A DNA stretch of 39,415 nucleotides, from assembly GCA_945836135.1 (NCBI GenBank), contig CAMAKT010000003.1:1-39415 (forward strand), read 5' to 3'. A model generated the notes under the pieces. It saw nothing but the letters and a program-made list of their open reading frames with translations. It was not told where the DNA came from and searched no databases. How positions within the stretch are numbered: position 1 is the first letter of the stretch; every line of letters begins with the position of its first letter. A program made the position numbers and the translations under genes. This DNA comes from an uncultured Clostridia bacterium (lineage in GTDB: Bacteria; Bacillota; Clostridia; Lachnospirales; Lachnospiraceae). Of the stretch, positions 9,205-17,821 are shown piece after piece.

Positions 9205-11732
9205 AAAATCTGCTGTATTACCTTGTGTACATGGCTATAGTGATAATGGGAGTTGCGTTTACCGTATGGAGCTTTGCGAATGAGTATGCTACTGTTCAGA
9301 TCGGCATATCGACGGCGATAGTGGGGGCGCTAATCGGAAGCATTGTAGCCATTGCAATATATTATATGAAAAAATGGGCATGGATTGGCAGAGTGCTTTT
9401 GTCAGCCGTTGTAGTGGCATTTATAAGGATTAAATTTGACAGCGTCGCAGGAGGAGCCTCATACATTATCAATTATTTTATTGATAACATTAATGATTAC
9501 TACAACAGTGAAATGTATTACATTTTTCTTAGTAATGATATGCTTAGGAAAGCCAATCAGCCATTGGCGGTTATGCTGATGTGCATGCTTGCAGGTTATG
9601 GCTATATGTCGGTTTTTTTAAGGGGAAAGCATGGGGGTATTGCCGCATTTGTTGCGGTGCTCTGTTACCTTATGCCTGCAACGATGGATAATATTCCGCC
9701 TATTTATAATCTGGTTGGAGTAATTCTGTTTGTTGTATGCTGTGTGCTGGCCGGTGCAAATAAAAGTGCAAAATATCGTGATAGGAAATCCAACGCGCAG
9801 GCAATGGCATGGATGATGTCGATAACGCTTGCAGTGATACTTACGCTTATGTGTATAGTTCCAAGGGAACAATATATTCCAAGCAGCAGTTTTAACGTCA
9901 TCAGCGGAAAATATGTATTTTCTTTAGAAGACTTTCGACAATATTCCGAAAATATAATTAATCCGCAGATAGACCTTGGAAACGGCAATGGTATAAGTGC
10001 CGGAAGTATTGGAAGGATAGGAAGCATACAATATAATAATGAACCTTTCCTTTTAGTCAGAGCACCTGAAGGAGTCGGAACAATATATCTTAAAGCGTTC
10101 CAGGCAGCGGTATATACCAAAACACAATGGTATGCTATGGATGAATCGATATATAAACAATATTCCGGTATGTTTGAAAAAAACAGACAGGCAGGTTTTG
10201 ACCCATATATGCAGGTCAATGAGGCGCTTGATTATCTCACTGCAGCAGGTGTTGAGGGAATAAACGCTGACAGCTATAATATCGAGGTGAATCAATATTA
10301 TGGTGACGATTACAGTTATGTACCGATGGATACAACGCAGATTGACGGAAAGCGTGCAGGAAAATTTACTAAAGAGGACAGGGAGATACATCTGTCCTCG
10401 GACAAACCGGGGAACTCAGATATATATCACACATATACGATTACGCAGTGGCAGGATAATACGGATTTTGAAAGGCTTATCCAAGAGGGAGATTCCATTG
10501 AAGGGATAAACCAGAAGAGATACTCTGATTTCGTATATAAGAATTATCTGGATGCCAATACAAGCTGTGCAGACAGGATTGTGGAGGAACTTTTTCCGCA
10601 GATAATGAGCGATGATTATGATGTAAGCGCGCCAGAAGGAAAGGCTGCGTTTATCAGGGATACGGTGGATTTTTTTGACGCGGAGTATTTATATACGCTC
10701 AGGCCGGGAACCACATCGTCGGACAGGGATTTCGTAGAGAATTTCCTGTTTGAAACAAAAAAAGGTTTCTGCACATATTTTGCATCTGCGGCTGTAATGA
10801 TTTTCAGATGTGCAGGAATCCCTGCAAGATATGTGGAGGGCTATGTTGTTCCTGAGAGCCTGTATAAGGCAGCCTCCACAGAAAATGAGGATTATTATGA
10901 GGCTGTTGTAACTGACCGGTATGCTCATGCGTGGGTTGAGGTATATATGGACGGAATAGGCTGGGTTGTGGTTGACCCTACGCCGGGATATTCACGGTAT
11001 CCGGGAGAAAATGTGCAGTGGGGCAGTGAAGAAGAGACGCAGGAAGAGACAAAACAGGATACGTCTGAGACTGATACGGAGCAGACGGATGAAGAGAGCA
11101 GTGAGACTCAGGATGAGAATCATGAAGAAGCGTCTGATAAGACAAGCCGGGATGATGGAGAAAATTCAGGCGAAGTTAATACGGCGACAGGGGACAAGCA
11201 TGGAACCGGAGGCTTAGGAGAGGATGATATCGATAACAGAGACGGTATAACAGAAGATAGTTCAAGTTTTAAAGAAATACTGCAGCAGATTGCCAATATG
11301 GCAGTGCGGGCAGGCAGAATACTCTTAGCTGTTATAAAAATAGCAGCAGCTCCTTTGGCAGTAATATTATTTCTGATATTTAGGCAAAAATATCTGGAAC
11401 AAAAGCGAGTAAAGTTATATAATGGTGACTGTAGTCTGGATAATCGAGAGAGAGTATGCAGGATTATGGCTTATTATGAGAGCATTCTTAAGTTTGAACA
11501 CATACATCTTTCAGAAAATGACAGCTATGCGGAAATTATTGCAGGGCAGAATCATGACTCGAAGGCTTTGAATATAGCGCAGCTTGTTGAGAAAGCGCTG
11601 TATTCGGATGCAGTACTTGACGATGATGAGACGATGCAGATTATGACTTATGTGTATACTTACAGCCAACAGACCTACTTTTACCTTGGCTTGTTTAAAA
11701 AACTGGTTTTTAAGTACATTTTTGCTTATTAA
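9186..11732 (+). CDS. Transglutaminase-like domain multi-TM protein
   Basis: Multiple N-terminal TMs; KKGFCTYFASAAVMIFRCAGIPARYVEGY...AHAWVEVYMDGIGWVVVDPTPG contains the Cys/His/Asp triad; Glu/Ser/Thr-rich linker then TM and cytoplasmic C-terminal domain; 19-nt overlap with DUF58 gene. Confidence 0.93.
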   Translation: MFRLFVKNLLYYLVYMAIVIMGVAFTVWSFANEYATVQIGISTAIVGALIGSIVAIAIYYMKKWAWIGRVLLSAVVVAFIRIKFDSVAGGASYIINYFIDNINDYYNSEMYYIFLSNDMLRKANQPLAVMLMCMLAGYGYMSVFLRGKHGGIAAFVAVLCYLMPATMDNIPPIYNLVGVILFVVCCVLAGANKSAKYRDRKSNAQAMAWMMSITLAVILTLMCIVPREQYIPSSSFNVISGKYVFSLEDFRQYSENIINPQIDLGNGNGISAGSIGRIGSIQYNNEPFLLVRAPEGVGTIYLKAFQAAVYTKTQWYAMDESIYKQYSGMFEKNRQAGFDPYMQVNEALDYLTAAGVEGINADSYNIEVNQYYGDDYSYVPMDTTQIDGKRAGKFTKEDREIHLSSDKPGNSDIYHTYTITQWQDNTDFERLIQEGDSIEGINQKRYSDFVYKNYLDANTSCADRIVEELFPQIMSDDYDVSAPEGKAAFIRDTVDFFDAEYLYTLRPGTTSSDRDFVENFLFETKKGFCTYFASAAVMIFRCAGIPARYVEGYVVPESLYKAASTENEDYYEAVVTDRYAHAWVEVYMDGIGWVVVDPTPGYSRYPGENVQWGSEEETQEETKQDTSETDTEQTDEESSETQDENHEEASDKTSRDDGENSGEVNTATGDKHGTGGLGEDDIDNRDGITEDSSSFKEILQQIANMAVRAGRILLAVIKIAAAPLAVILFLIFRQKYLEQKRVKLYNGDCSLDNRERVCRIMAYYESILKFEHIHLSENDSYAEIIAGQNHDSKALNIAQLVEKALYSDAVLDDDETMQIMTYVYTYSQQTYFYLGLFKKLVFKYIFAY

Positions 11733-11750
11733 TAAACATGGAGGATTAAT

Positions 11751-13196
11751 ATGATACATCAGGTGAAAAGAATATGTGCAAAAGCGGCGGTGCTGGCAGC
11801 AACGCTTATTATCGGGGTAATGGGAAATTCGGTGAATGCGGCTGCAGCGGATGCCGATGGTAATATAGTCATTGTTATTGATCCCGGTCATGGCGGTGAC
11901 GACCCGGGTAAAATCGGTGTCAATGGTGTGAATGAAGAGGACGCTAACTATGAGATTGCAAAGGCGATGATGAGTCGTTTGGAGCAGTGCGATGGTGTAA
12001 GAGTATACCTTACAAGACCTGAGGAAGAGTGGAACACCAACACAGGACGTGCTATGATTGCAGCAGCGCTGAATGCGGATTTTTTAATAAGTATTCATAA
12101 CAACAGCGGAACGGAGACAAGCAGCGGAGCCATAGTGTATACGTCGGTGCTTCCGCTGTACAGTACTATAACTGCTGATATGGGAAACTATATACTTGGT
12201 AATCTTGAGCAGCTTGGAATATACAACAATGGCATCCAGACAAGAAATTCCACGGAATATGTAGGTGAGGACTACTACACCATCATGGGTGAAGGAATGA
12301 GGGCAGGTGTACCTACAGTACTTATTGAGCACTGTTTTTTAAGTAATCCTGTGGACTCATTATTTGTGTCACATGAGGATGGGAGCCTCGATTACGAGAA
12401 GATTGCTCTTATCGGTAAGGCCGATGCCGATGCGGTAATAGATTATTTTAATTTGAGTGCTAATACTGCAGTGGCAGATTCAGAATCGGTAGTAGAGCTT
12501 GAAAAGGGATATTCGGTACGGGTTACACCTGGGAAAACGGGAACAGGCAATATATCATGGCTAAGCAGCAATGAGAATACCGTAAGGGTGGATGAAAACG
12601 GCTTTGCAACCGCAGTCAACAGCGGTTCGGCAACAATACAGTATTCCTATGAGGATGGAACCACCGGCACACTGTCTGTTAATGTCAGAATTCCTGAGCA
12701 GGTGGCATTAGTTGGATTTATTGATCCAACATTTTACAGTACGCCGGAGGAATTTGCAGGTGTAGATTTAAGTTCTGCGCGAGCCAGTGTTATATACAGT
12801 GATGGCTCAGTCAAGCAGGTTACACCTGATCATGTGGGTGAGGTAGATTACAATAAAGTAGGAATACAGGATGTTGCTGTCAGTTACGGAGCACTTGACG
12901 GAAAACTAAGGATAATCTACAGTTCACCTGAATATGTACCAGAGGTTACTTCAAGGGAGACGGAAGCTCAGACGGAGCCGACAACAAATGAGCCGCAGCC
13001 GACAGAGGATGTTACTCAGACCTCACAGCAGGAGAGTGCACAGGGTGAAGAGGACGGCATGAGCTTTGATATCATGATGATTATTAAGCTGGCTGCCGGG
13101 GTAGTGATTGTTGTTGTGATTGGCACGGTTGTGTTCTTCCTTGAGAACCGGATGAGCAAAAGCAGGAGAAGAAATAGAAGGAGACGCAGATATTAA
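11751..13196 (+). CDS. N-acetylmuramoyl-L-alanine amidase (Amidase_3) with Ig-like domains and C-terminal TM
   Basis: IVIDPGHGGDDPGKIG, VYLTR, FLISIHNNS, VLIEHCFLSN; Big_2-like segment (ISWLSSNENTVRVDENGFATAVNSGSATIQYSYEDGT); C-terminal TM followed by SRRRNRRRRRY. Confidence 0.93.
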   Translation: MIHQVKRICAKAAVLAATLIIGVMGNSVNAAAADADGNIVIVIDPGHGGDDPGKIGVNGVNEEDANYEIAKAMMSRLEQCDGVRVYLTRPEEEWNTNTGRAMIAAALNADFLISIHNNSGTETSSGAIVYTSVLPLYSTITADMGNYILGNLEQLGIYNNGIQTRNSTEYVGEDYYTIMGEGMRAGVPTVLIEHCFLSNPVDSLFVSHEDGSLDYEKIALIGKADADAVIDYFNLSANTAVADSESVVELEKGYSVRVTPGKTGTGNISWLSSNENTVRVDENGFATAVNSGSATIQYSYEDGTTGTLSVNVRIPEQVALVGFIDPTFYSTPEEFAGVDLSSARASVIYSDGSVKQVTPDHVGEVDYNKVGIQDVAVSYGALDGKLRIIYSSPEYVPEVTSRETEAQTEPTTNEPQPTEDVTQTSQQESAQGEEDGMSFDIMMIIKLAAGVVIVVVIGTVVFFLENRMSKSRRRNRRRRRY

Positions 13197-13210
13197 TGAG
13201 TGTGTTTTTT

Positions 13211-15013
13211 ATGAAGAAAATAAAAAAGAGGGCAGCATACATTCTTGGCCTTGTACTTTTATTTGCTGCAGTTTTGACATGTGGGTTAAAAGATTCCGGC
13301 GAGACTGTATATGCCAAGGACAGTGATGGGAATATAGTGATAGTTATTGACCCGGGGCACGGAGGATATGACAGTGGTGCCACATCATCAAGCGTCGGCG
13401 ATAAGGAAAGTGATTTGAACTGGAATATTGCCAAATACATGAAAGCGGAGCTTGAGACTTATGAAGGTGTGCGTGTGTATGTGACGAGGGGCAATAATGA
13501 GTGGAATTCCAATACGGGACGTGCGCAGTTAGGACGTGCGCTGGGGGCAGATGCCATCATAAGCATTCACAATAATTCTGCCTCAAGTGAATCAGCAAGC
13601 GGATTTGTTGCATATGGCTCCGTGTCACAGGATTTTGTCGAGGTCACTAAGAATCTCTGCCTTAATATGGCAAGATACGCTTCGGCGGCAGGACTTAATC
13701 TATATAATAACGGGTATCTGACGAGAACAAGCTCAAATGATTCAAGTGTTGATTATTACACCGTAATTGATGAGGGAATAAAGGCCGGAATACCGACGAT
13801 TATTGTAGAACATTGCTTTTTAAGCAATTCGTCCAATGCAGCATTTATGCATGAAGCTGCCAATCAGAAGAAGGTGGGTGTAGCAGATGCTACGGCAGTT
13901 GCAGAGTTTTTTGGGCTGTCAAAGAGAAGCATAAGCGATGGGCAGAGCATTGCACTTGACAGAAGCTACAGTGCATATTTTATTCCTGCCAATCAGAGGG
14001 ATGGTGCCATAACTTTTACAACCTCCGATGAGAATGTTGCCCATGTACGCAGTGACGGACTTGTCACGGCAGTAAATGCCGGCACGGCAACAATTACTTA
14101 CACATATCAGGACGGAACAAGCGGAAGCTGTACTTTTACGACGAAGGAAGTCACACAGGTGGGTGTTGCTGCGGGAATCAATCCTACGGTGTATCACACA
14201 TCAGAGCAGGTTGCTGCCATTGACAAGAGTAAGATTATGGTTAAGGCAATTTACAGCGACGGAACCTGTCGGCAGCAGTCATCGGGCTATGTAATAGGAG
14301 ACATAGACCCTAATATGGCAGGAAGACAGTATATCAGTGTATCTCATAACGGATTCAGCTCCACTTTTTCAATTACACTTGATGCTTCCAAGGATGCAGG
14401 GAATTATCAGGAATACCTGTATCAGGTGCATGGAGACTATTCTGATATATTCACATTACCGGAGCTGGTGTCGGTAGAAGGAGTGACAGGTTCACCGTAT
14501 ACAAGCAATGGTTTTGAGGACAGGCCTGTTTCGGGCGATACAACAACGCAGACTGAGCAGGATACTCAAAGCCGGACTCAGGAAGAGACAAGCTCTTTTG
14601 CGGAAGAGAATACAACAACTGAGACATCAGAAGAGGCAAGTTCTCCGGCAGAGGAGAATACAACAACTGCGTCACCGGAGGAGACAGCTTCTTCGGAAGA
14701 GGAGGATACACAGCCGGCTTCCGAAAGCAGTGAAACAACAGAGCATATATCGGAAAGTACATCTACGGAAAAGGAAACCGTCGCAGATACTACGTCGCAA
14801 AAGGATACTGAGACATCGGCTAAGAAAAGCAAGGGCAGCAGCTCTTTTGACTGGTTCCTTACAGTGCTTATTCTGCTTATTGTACTTTTGCTTGCACTTA
14901 TTGTTCTGGCAGTTTTGTCAATTATAAAAAATAATAAGTACAATGCATCCGTAGAACATGAAAAGAAACATGAAAAAGAGTACGATGAACCAAAACGCAA
15001 AAAAAGGCGTTAA
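13211..15013 (+). CDS. N-acetylmuramoyl-L-alanine amidase paralog with Ig-like domains, S/T/E-rich stalk and C-terminal TM
   Basis: IVIDPGHGGYDSGAT, VYVTR, AIISIHNNS, IIVEHCFLSN; Big_2-like segment; T/S/E-rich linker; C-terminal TM and KRKKRR. Alternative start at 13196 overlaps upstream stop (TAATG). Confidence 0.93.
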   Translation: MKKIKKRAAYILGLVLLFAAVLTCGLKDSGETVYAKDSDGNIVIVIDPGHGGYDSGATSSSVGDKESDLNWNIAKYMKAELETYEGVRVYVTRGNNEWNSNTGRAQLGRALGADAIISIHNNSASSESASGFVAYGSVSQDFVEVTKNLCLNMARYASAAGLNLYNNGYLTRTSSNDSSVDYYTVIDEGIKAGIPTIIVEHCFLSNSSNAAFMHEAANQKKVGVADATAVAEFFGLSKRSISDGQSIALDRSYSAYFIPANQRDGAITFTTSDENVAHVRSDGLVTAVNAGTATITYTYQDGTSGSCTFTTKEVTQVGVAAGINPTVYHTSEQVAAIDKSKIMVKAIYSDGTCRQQSSGYVIGDIDPNMAGRQYISVSHNGFSSTFSITLDASKDAGNYQEYLYQVHGDYSDIFTLPELVSVEGVTGSPYTSNGFEDRPVSGDTTTQTEQDTQSRTQEETSSFAEENTTTETSEEASSPAEENTTTASPEETASSEEEDTQPASESSETTEHISESTSTEKETVADTTSQKDTETSAKKSKGSSSFDWFLTVLILLIVLLLALIVLAVLSIIKNNKYNASVEHEKKHEKEYDEPKRKKRR

Positions 15014-15083
15014 ATTTAAAAAGAAATATTCGCATATTGACTATTACTGCATATAATGGTATCATAATAATAGTTTCGATTTT

Positions 15084-15246
15084 GGTAGAGGTTGCACCGG
15101 TTATCAGTACTCCTTATGACATGACAGACATGGAAGAAGAAGGAAGAAAGGAAGCGGTGCCGAAGCGGACAGAACCGTCTGTAGTCTGGCCGGCTGGGCG
15201 TATGGTGAATAATCATGCGACTGTCATCTGAGGATGGAGAGCTACT
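15084..15246 (+). promoter_or_regulatory. Lysine riboswitch (L-box) aptamer upstream of dapA
   Basis: Matches remembered L-box core elements: gtagAGGttGC ... gGCCGAA-like ggtGCCGAAGC ... tGGccggcTGGGc ... gACTGTCATctgaggatGGAGAGCTAC, with P1 pairing GGTAG/GCTAC; terminator follows, then lysine-pathway gene dapA. Confidence 0.92.
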
Positions 15247-15306
15247 TGAAGATTTTCTTGTTATGTATTGAGACTCCGCGGAGCCCGGTACATGGAATGG
15301 AACCTT

Positions 15307-15333
15307 AAGGGCTGGCTTTTCGTCAGCCCTTTT
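15307..15333 (+). terminator. Rho-independent terminator (expression platform of lysine riboswitch)
   Basis: AAGGGCTGGCTTTTCGTCAGCCCTTTT hairpin with T tract between aptamer and dapA. Confidence 0.88.
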
Positions 15334-15454
15334 ATATTTAAGGCACAAATCGAAAGAATTAATTAATTCACAGATTCTTTTATCAGTAGGTTTGCGTAAG
15401 CGCTGCACCGCAAATCCAGGCAGAAAAAAAGACAGCGCAGAAATGAGGAAAAAT

Positions 15455-16339
15455 ATGTCAATATTTACAGGATCAGGAGTTGCTATCGTTACACCGATGA
15501 CGGCTGACAAGAAAGTGAACTTTGAGAAGCTGGGAGAGATTATTGAGGATCAGATTAAGAACCACACAGATGCCATTATAATCTGCGGAACAACAGGTGA
15601 GGCTTCAACACTTACTCATGAGGAACATTTAGATTGTATACGCTATTGCTGTGATAAGGTTAACAAGAGAATTCCGGTTGTTGCAGGAACCGGCTCTAAC
15701 TGCACAGAGACAGCGGTATATCTGTCCACCGAGGCACAGAAGGCAGGCGCAGACGGGCTTCTGGTTGTTACACCATACTATAACAAGGCAACACAGAACG
15801 GTCTTTATGGACACTATAAGGAGATTGCAGCATCGGTTGACCTTCCGATTATTATGTACAATGTGCCTGGCAGAACAGGCTGCAATATTTTAGCTCCTAC
15901 TGCTGCAAGAATATTCAAGGATGTTGAAAATGTAGTAGGTATTAAAGAAGCAACAGGTAATATCTCACAGGTAGCTAAGCTCATGGCACTTACTGACGGA
16001 CAGATCGATTTGTACTCAGGCAATGATGACCAGATTGTTCCTATTCTGTCACTGGGAGGTAAGGGTGTTATATCTGTTCTTGCCAATGTGGCTCCACAGC
16101 AGACACACGATATTGTCGCATCATATCTTGCAGGAAATGTGGCTGAGAGTGCGAAGTTACAGCTTAAGGCAATTGAGCTTGTGGATGCACTTTTCTGTGA
16201 GGTCAACCCTATTCCGGTTAAGACAGCTATGAACCTTCTCGGCTGGGAGGCAGGCCCCTTAAGACGTCCGCTCTCTCCTATGGAGCCGGAGAATGTTGAG
16301 AAACTTAAGAAGGCAATGAAGAATTACGGAATACTGTAG
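15455..16339 (+). CDS. dapA: 4-hydroxy-tetrahydrodipicolinate synthase
   Basis: GSGVAIVTPM, GTTGEASTLTHEEH, VVTPYYNKATQNGLYGHY, YNVPGRTGCNI, GIKEATGN motifs. Alternative ATG at 15443. Confidence 0.96.
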   Translation: MSIFTGSGVAIVTPMTADKKVNFEKLGEIIEDQIKNHTDAIIICGTTGEASTLTHEEHLDCIRYCCDKVNKRIPVVAGTGSNCTETAVYLSTEAQKAGADGLLVVTPYYNKATQNGLYGHYKEIAASVDLPIIMYNVPGRTGCNILAPTAARIFKDVENVVGIKEATGNISQVAKLMALTDGQIDLYSGNDDQIVPILSLGGKGVISVLANVAPQQTHDIVASYLAGNVAESAKLQLKAIELVDALFCEVNPIPVKTAMNLLGWEAGPLRRPLSPMEPENVEKLKKAMKNYGIL

Positions 16340-16349
16340 GAGGTACATC

Positions 16350-17105
16350 ATGATTAAGGCGATTATGCATGGCTGCAATGGCAAGATGGGGCAGGTGATT
16401 ACAGGTCTTGCTGCAGCCGATTCACAGATAGAGATTGTTGCAGGAATAGACCCACATGACGACGGGCATAACGGTTATCCTGTATATCGTTCGATTTTCG
16501 AATGCGATATTAATGCGGATGTTATAATAGATTTTGCTGCTGCAGGAGCAGTTGACAATCTGCTTGATTATTCCGTGAAGAAAAATATACCTGTTGTTCT
16601 CTGCACGACAGGTCTTTCGACAGAACAGCTCGCCAAGGTCGATGAGGCGGCCAAGCAGGTTGCAATTCTTAAATCTGCCAATATGTCACTTGGAATCAAC
16701 ACATTGTTCAAGGTACTGTCAGATGTGGCACCTCTTTTGTCAGCGGCAGGCTTTGACATAGAGATTGTCGAGAAACACCACAGACTCAAGGTGGATGCAC
16801 CGAGCGGTACAGCTCTTGCCCTTGCCGATTCCATTAATGAGTCCGTGGACAATAAATACACCTATAAGTTTGATCGTAGTCAGGTCAGAGAGAAGAGAAG
16901 TGAAAACGAGATTGGCATAAGTGCAGTGAGGGGCGGAACAATTGTCGGTGAGCACGAGGTAATCTTCGCAGGTGAAGATGAGGTAATTGAGTTCAAGCAT
17001 ACAGCATACTCAAAGGCAGTATTTGCCAAGGGAGCTATTGAGGCTGCCAAGTTCCTTGCAGGAAAGCCGGCGGGCAGGTATACCATGAAGGAAGTTATCG
17101 GATAG
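16350..17105 (+). CDS. dapB: 4-hydroxy-tetrahydrodipicolinate reductase
   Basis: MIKAIMHGCNGKMGQVI, VVLCTTGLS, EIVEKHHRLKVDAPSGTAL, GISAVRGGTIVGEHEVIFAG. Confidence 0.96.
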   Translation: MIKAIMHGCNGKMGQVITGLAAADSQIEIVAGIDPHDDGHNGYPVYRSIFECDINADVIIDFAAAGAVDNLLDYSVKKNIPVVLCTTGLSTEQLAKVDEAAKQVAILKSANMSLGINTLFKVLSDVAPLLSAAGFDIEIVEKHHRLKVDAPSGTALALADSINESVDNKYTYKFDRSQVREKRSENEIGISAVRGGTIVGEHEVIFAGEDEVIEFKHTAYSKAVFAKGAIEAAKFLAGKPAGRYTMKEVIG

Positions 17106-17226
17106 ATTTTTTATTTTCACTGACAATTATTTCAATTTTATTTTAATTATTTCCGAACATACTAAGCGTATCAGAAGCGCATAGCTCCTGTTATGATAAA
17201 TATCAAAGTATGTAAAGGAGATAGTT

Positions 17227-17694
17227 ATGAAAAAGCTGAAACTTTTTCTGGTGTGCACAGTGATATCGGTAATCAGCGTTTTCGGTCTCACCGCATGTTT
17301 TAATGACGGGAGCGGCCAACAGGGAACTGGTAATGAAACCACAAGCAGTGCCACCGGCAACGGAAACAACAATGCAACAACTAACGGCAACGGTAACGGA
17401 ACCAACGGTACAACCAATGCCACCAAAGAGAACAATAACAATGGTACGACTAACGGAACAACCAATGGTAACGGAACCAATGGTACGACGAATGGCAACG
17501 GAGTCAACGGTAATGGAACCAATGGTACGGTAAATGATGGAATAAATAATCATGAGACCAATACCGATGCCAACGGCAATATCATCAATGGTGTTGGTGA
17601 TGTAATCAATGACGGCCTCGATGAGATTGAAACAGTTATTGACGACATTGACGGCAATAATGCTACTAACGGCAATAACACAAGAACACGTTAG
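17227..17694 (+). CDS. Asn/Gly/Thr-rich low-complexity lipoprotein
   Basis: Signal peptide with lipobox-like GLTAC; AAGGAGATAGTT upstream; body of NGNGTNGTTN-type repeats. Confidence 0.8.
   Translation: MKKLKLFLVCTVISVISVFGLTACFNDGSGQQGTGNETTSSATGNGNNNATTNGNGNGTNGTTNATKENNNNGTTNGTTNGNGTNGTTNGNGVNGNGTNGTVNDGINNHETNTDANGNIINGVGDVINDGLDEIETVIDDIDGNNATNGNNTRTR
17387..17530 (+). repeat. Degenerate tandem repeat encoding (N-G-T/N)n
   Basis: Reiterated units such as aacggaaccaatggtacgac / aacggaaccaacggtacaac. Confidence 0.75.
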
Positions 17695-17715
17695 CCGGTC
17701 TATAATAAGAATAGG

Positions 17716-17750
17716 GAGAGGAAGAAGCGGAAATCCTGCTTCTTCCTCTC
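17716..17750. terminator. 13-bp perfect hairpin, probable terminator of lipoprotein gene
   Basis: GAGAGGAAGAAGC-ggaaatcct-GCTTCTTCCTCTC; T tract is weak (ttgtactt). Confidence 0.65.
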
Positions 17751-17779
17751 TTGTACTTAAGGGGTAAAGCGGGTATAAT
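17751..17779 (+). promoter_or_regulatory. Sigma-A-type promoter of NAD synthetase gene
   Basis: TTGTAC - 17 bp - TATAAT, -35 immediately adjacent to preceding hairpin. Confidence 0.7.
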
Positions 17780-17821
17780 AGAGAATATGAAATGTTCAGA
17801 AGAACAGAAATGAGGATTAGC

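Noticed and set aside
15037-15231. 64-aa plus-strand ORF between amidase and dapA
   Set aside because: It overlaps the lysine riboswitch aptamer and has no protein resemblance.
17157-17213. ACATACT...AGTATGT inverted repeat upstream of the lipoprotein
   Set aside because: 7-bp arms with a 43-bp spacer; not distinguishable from chance in AT-rich DNA.
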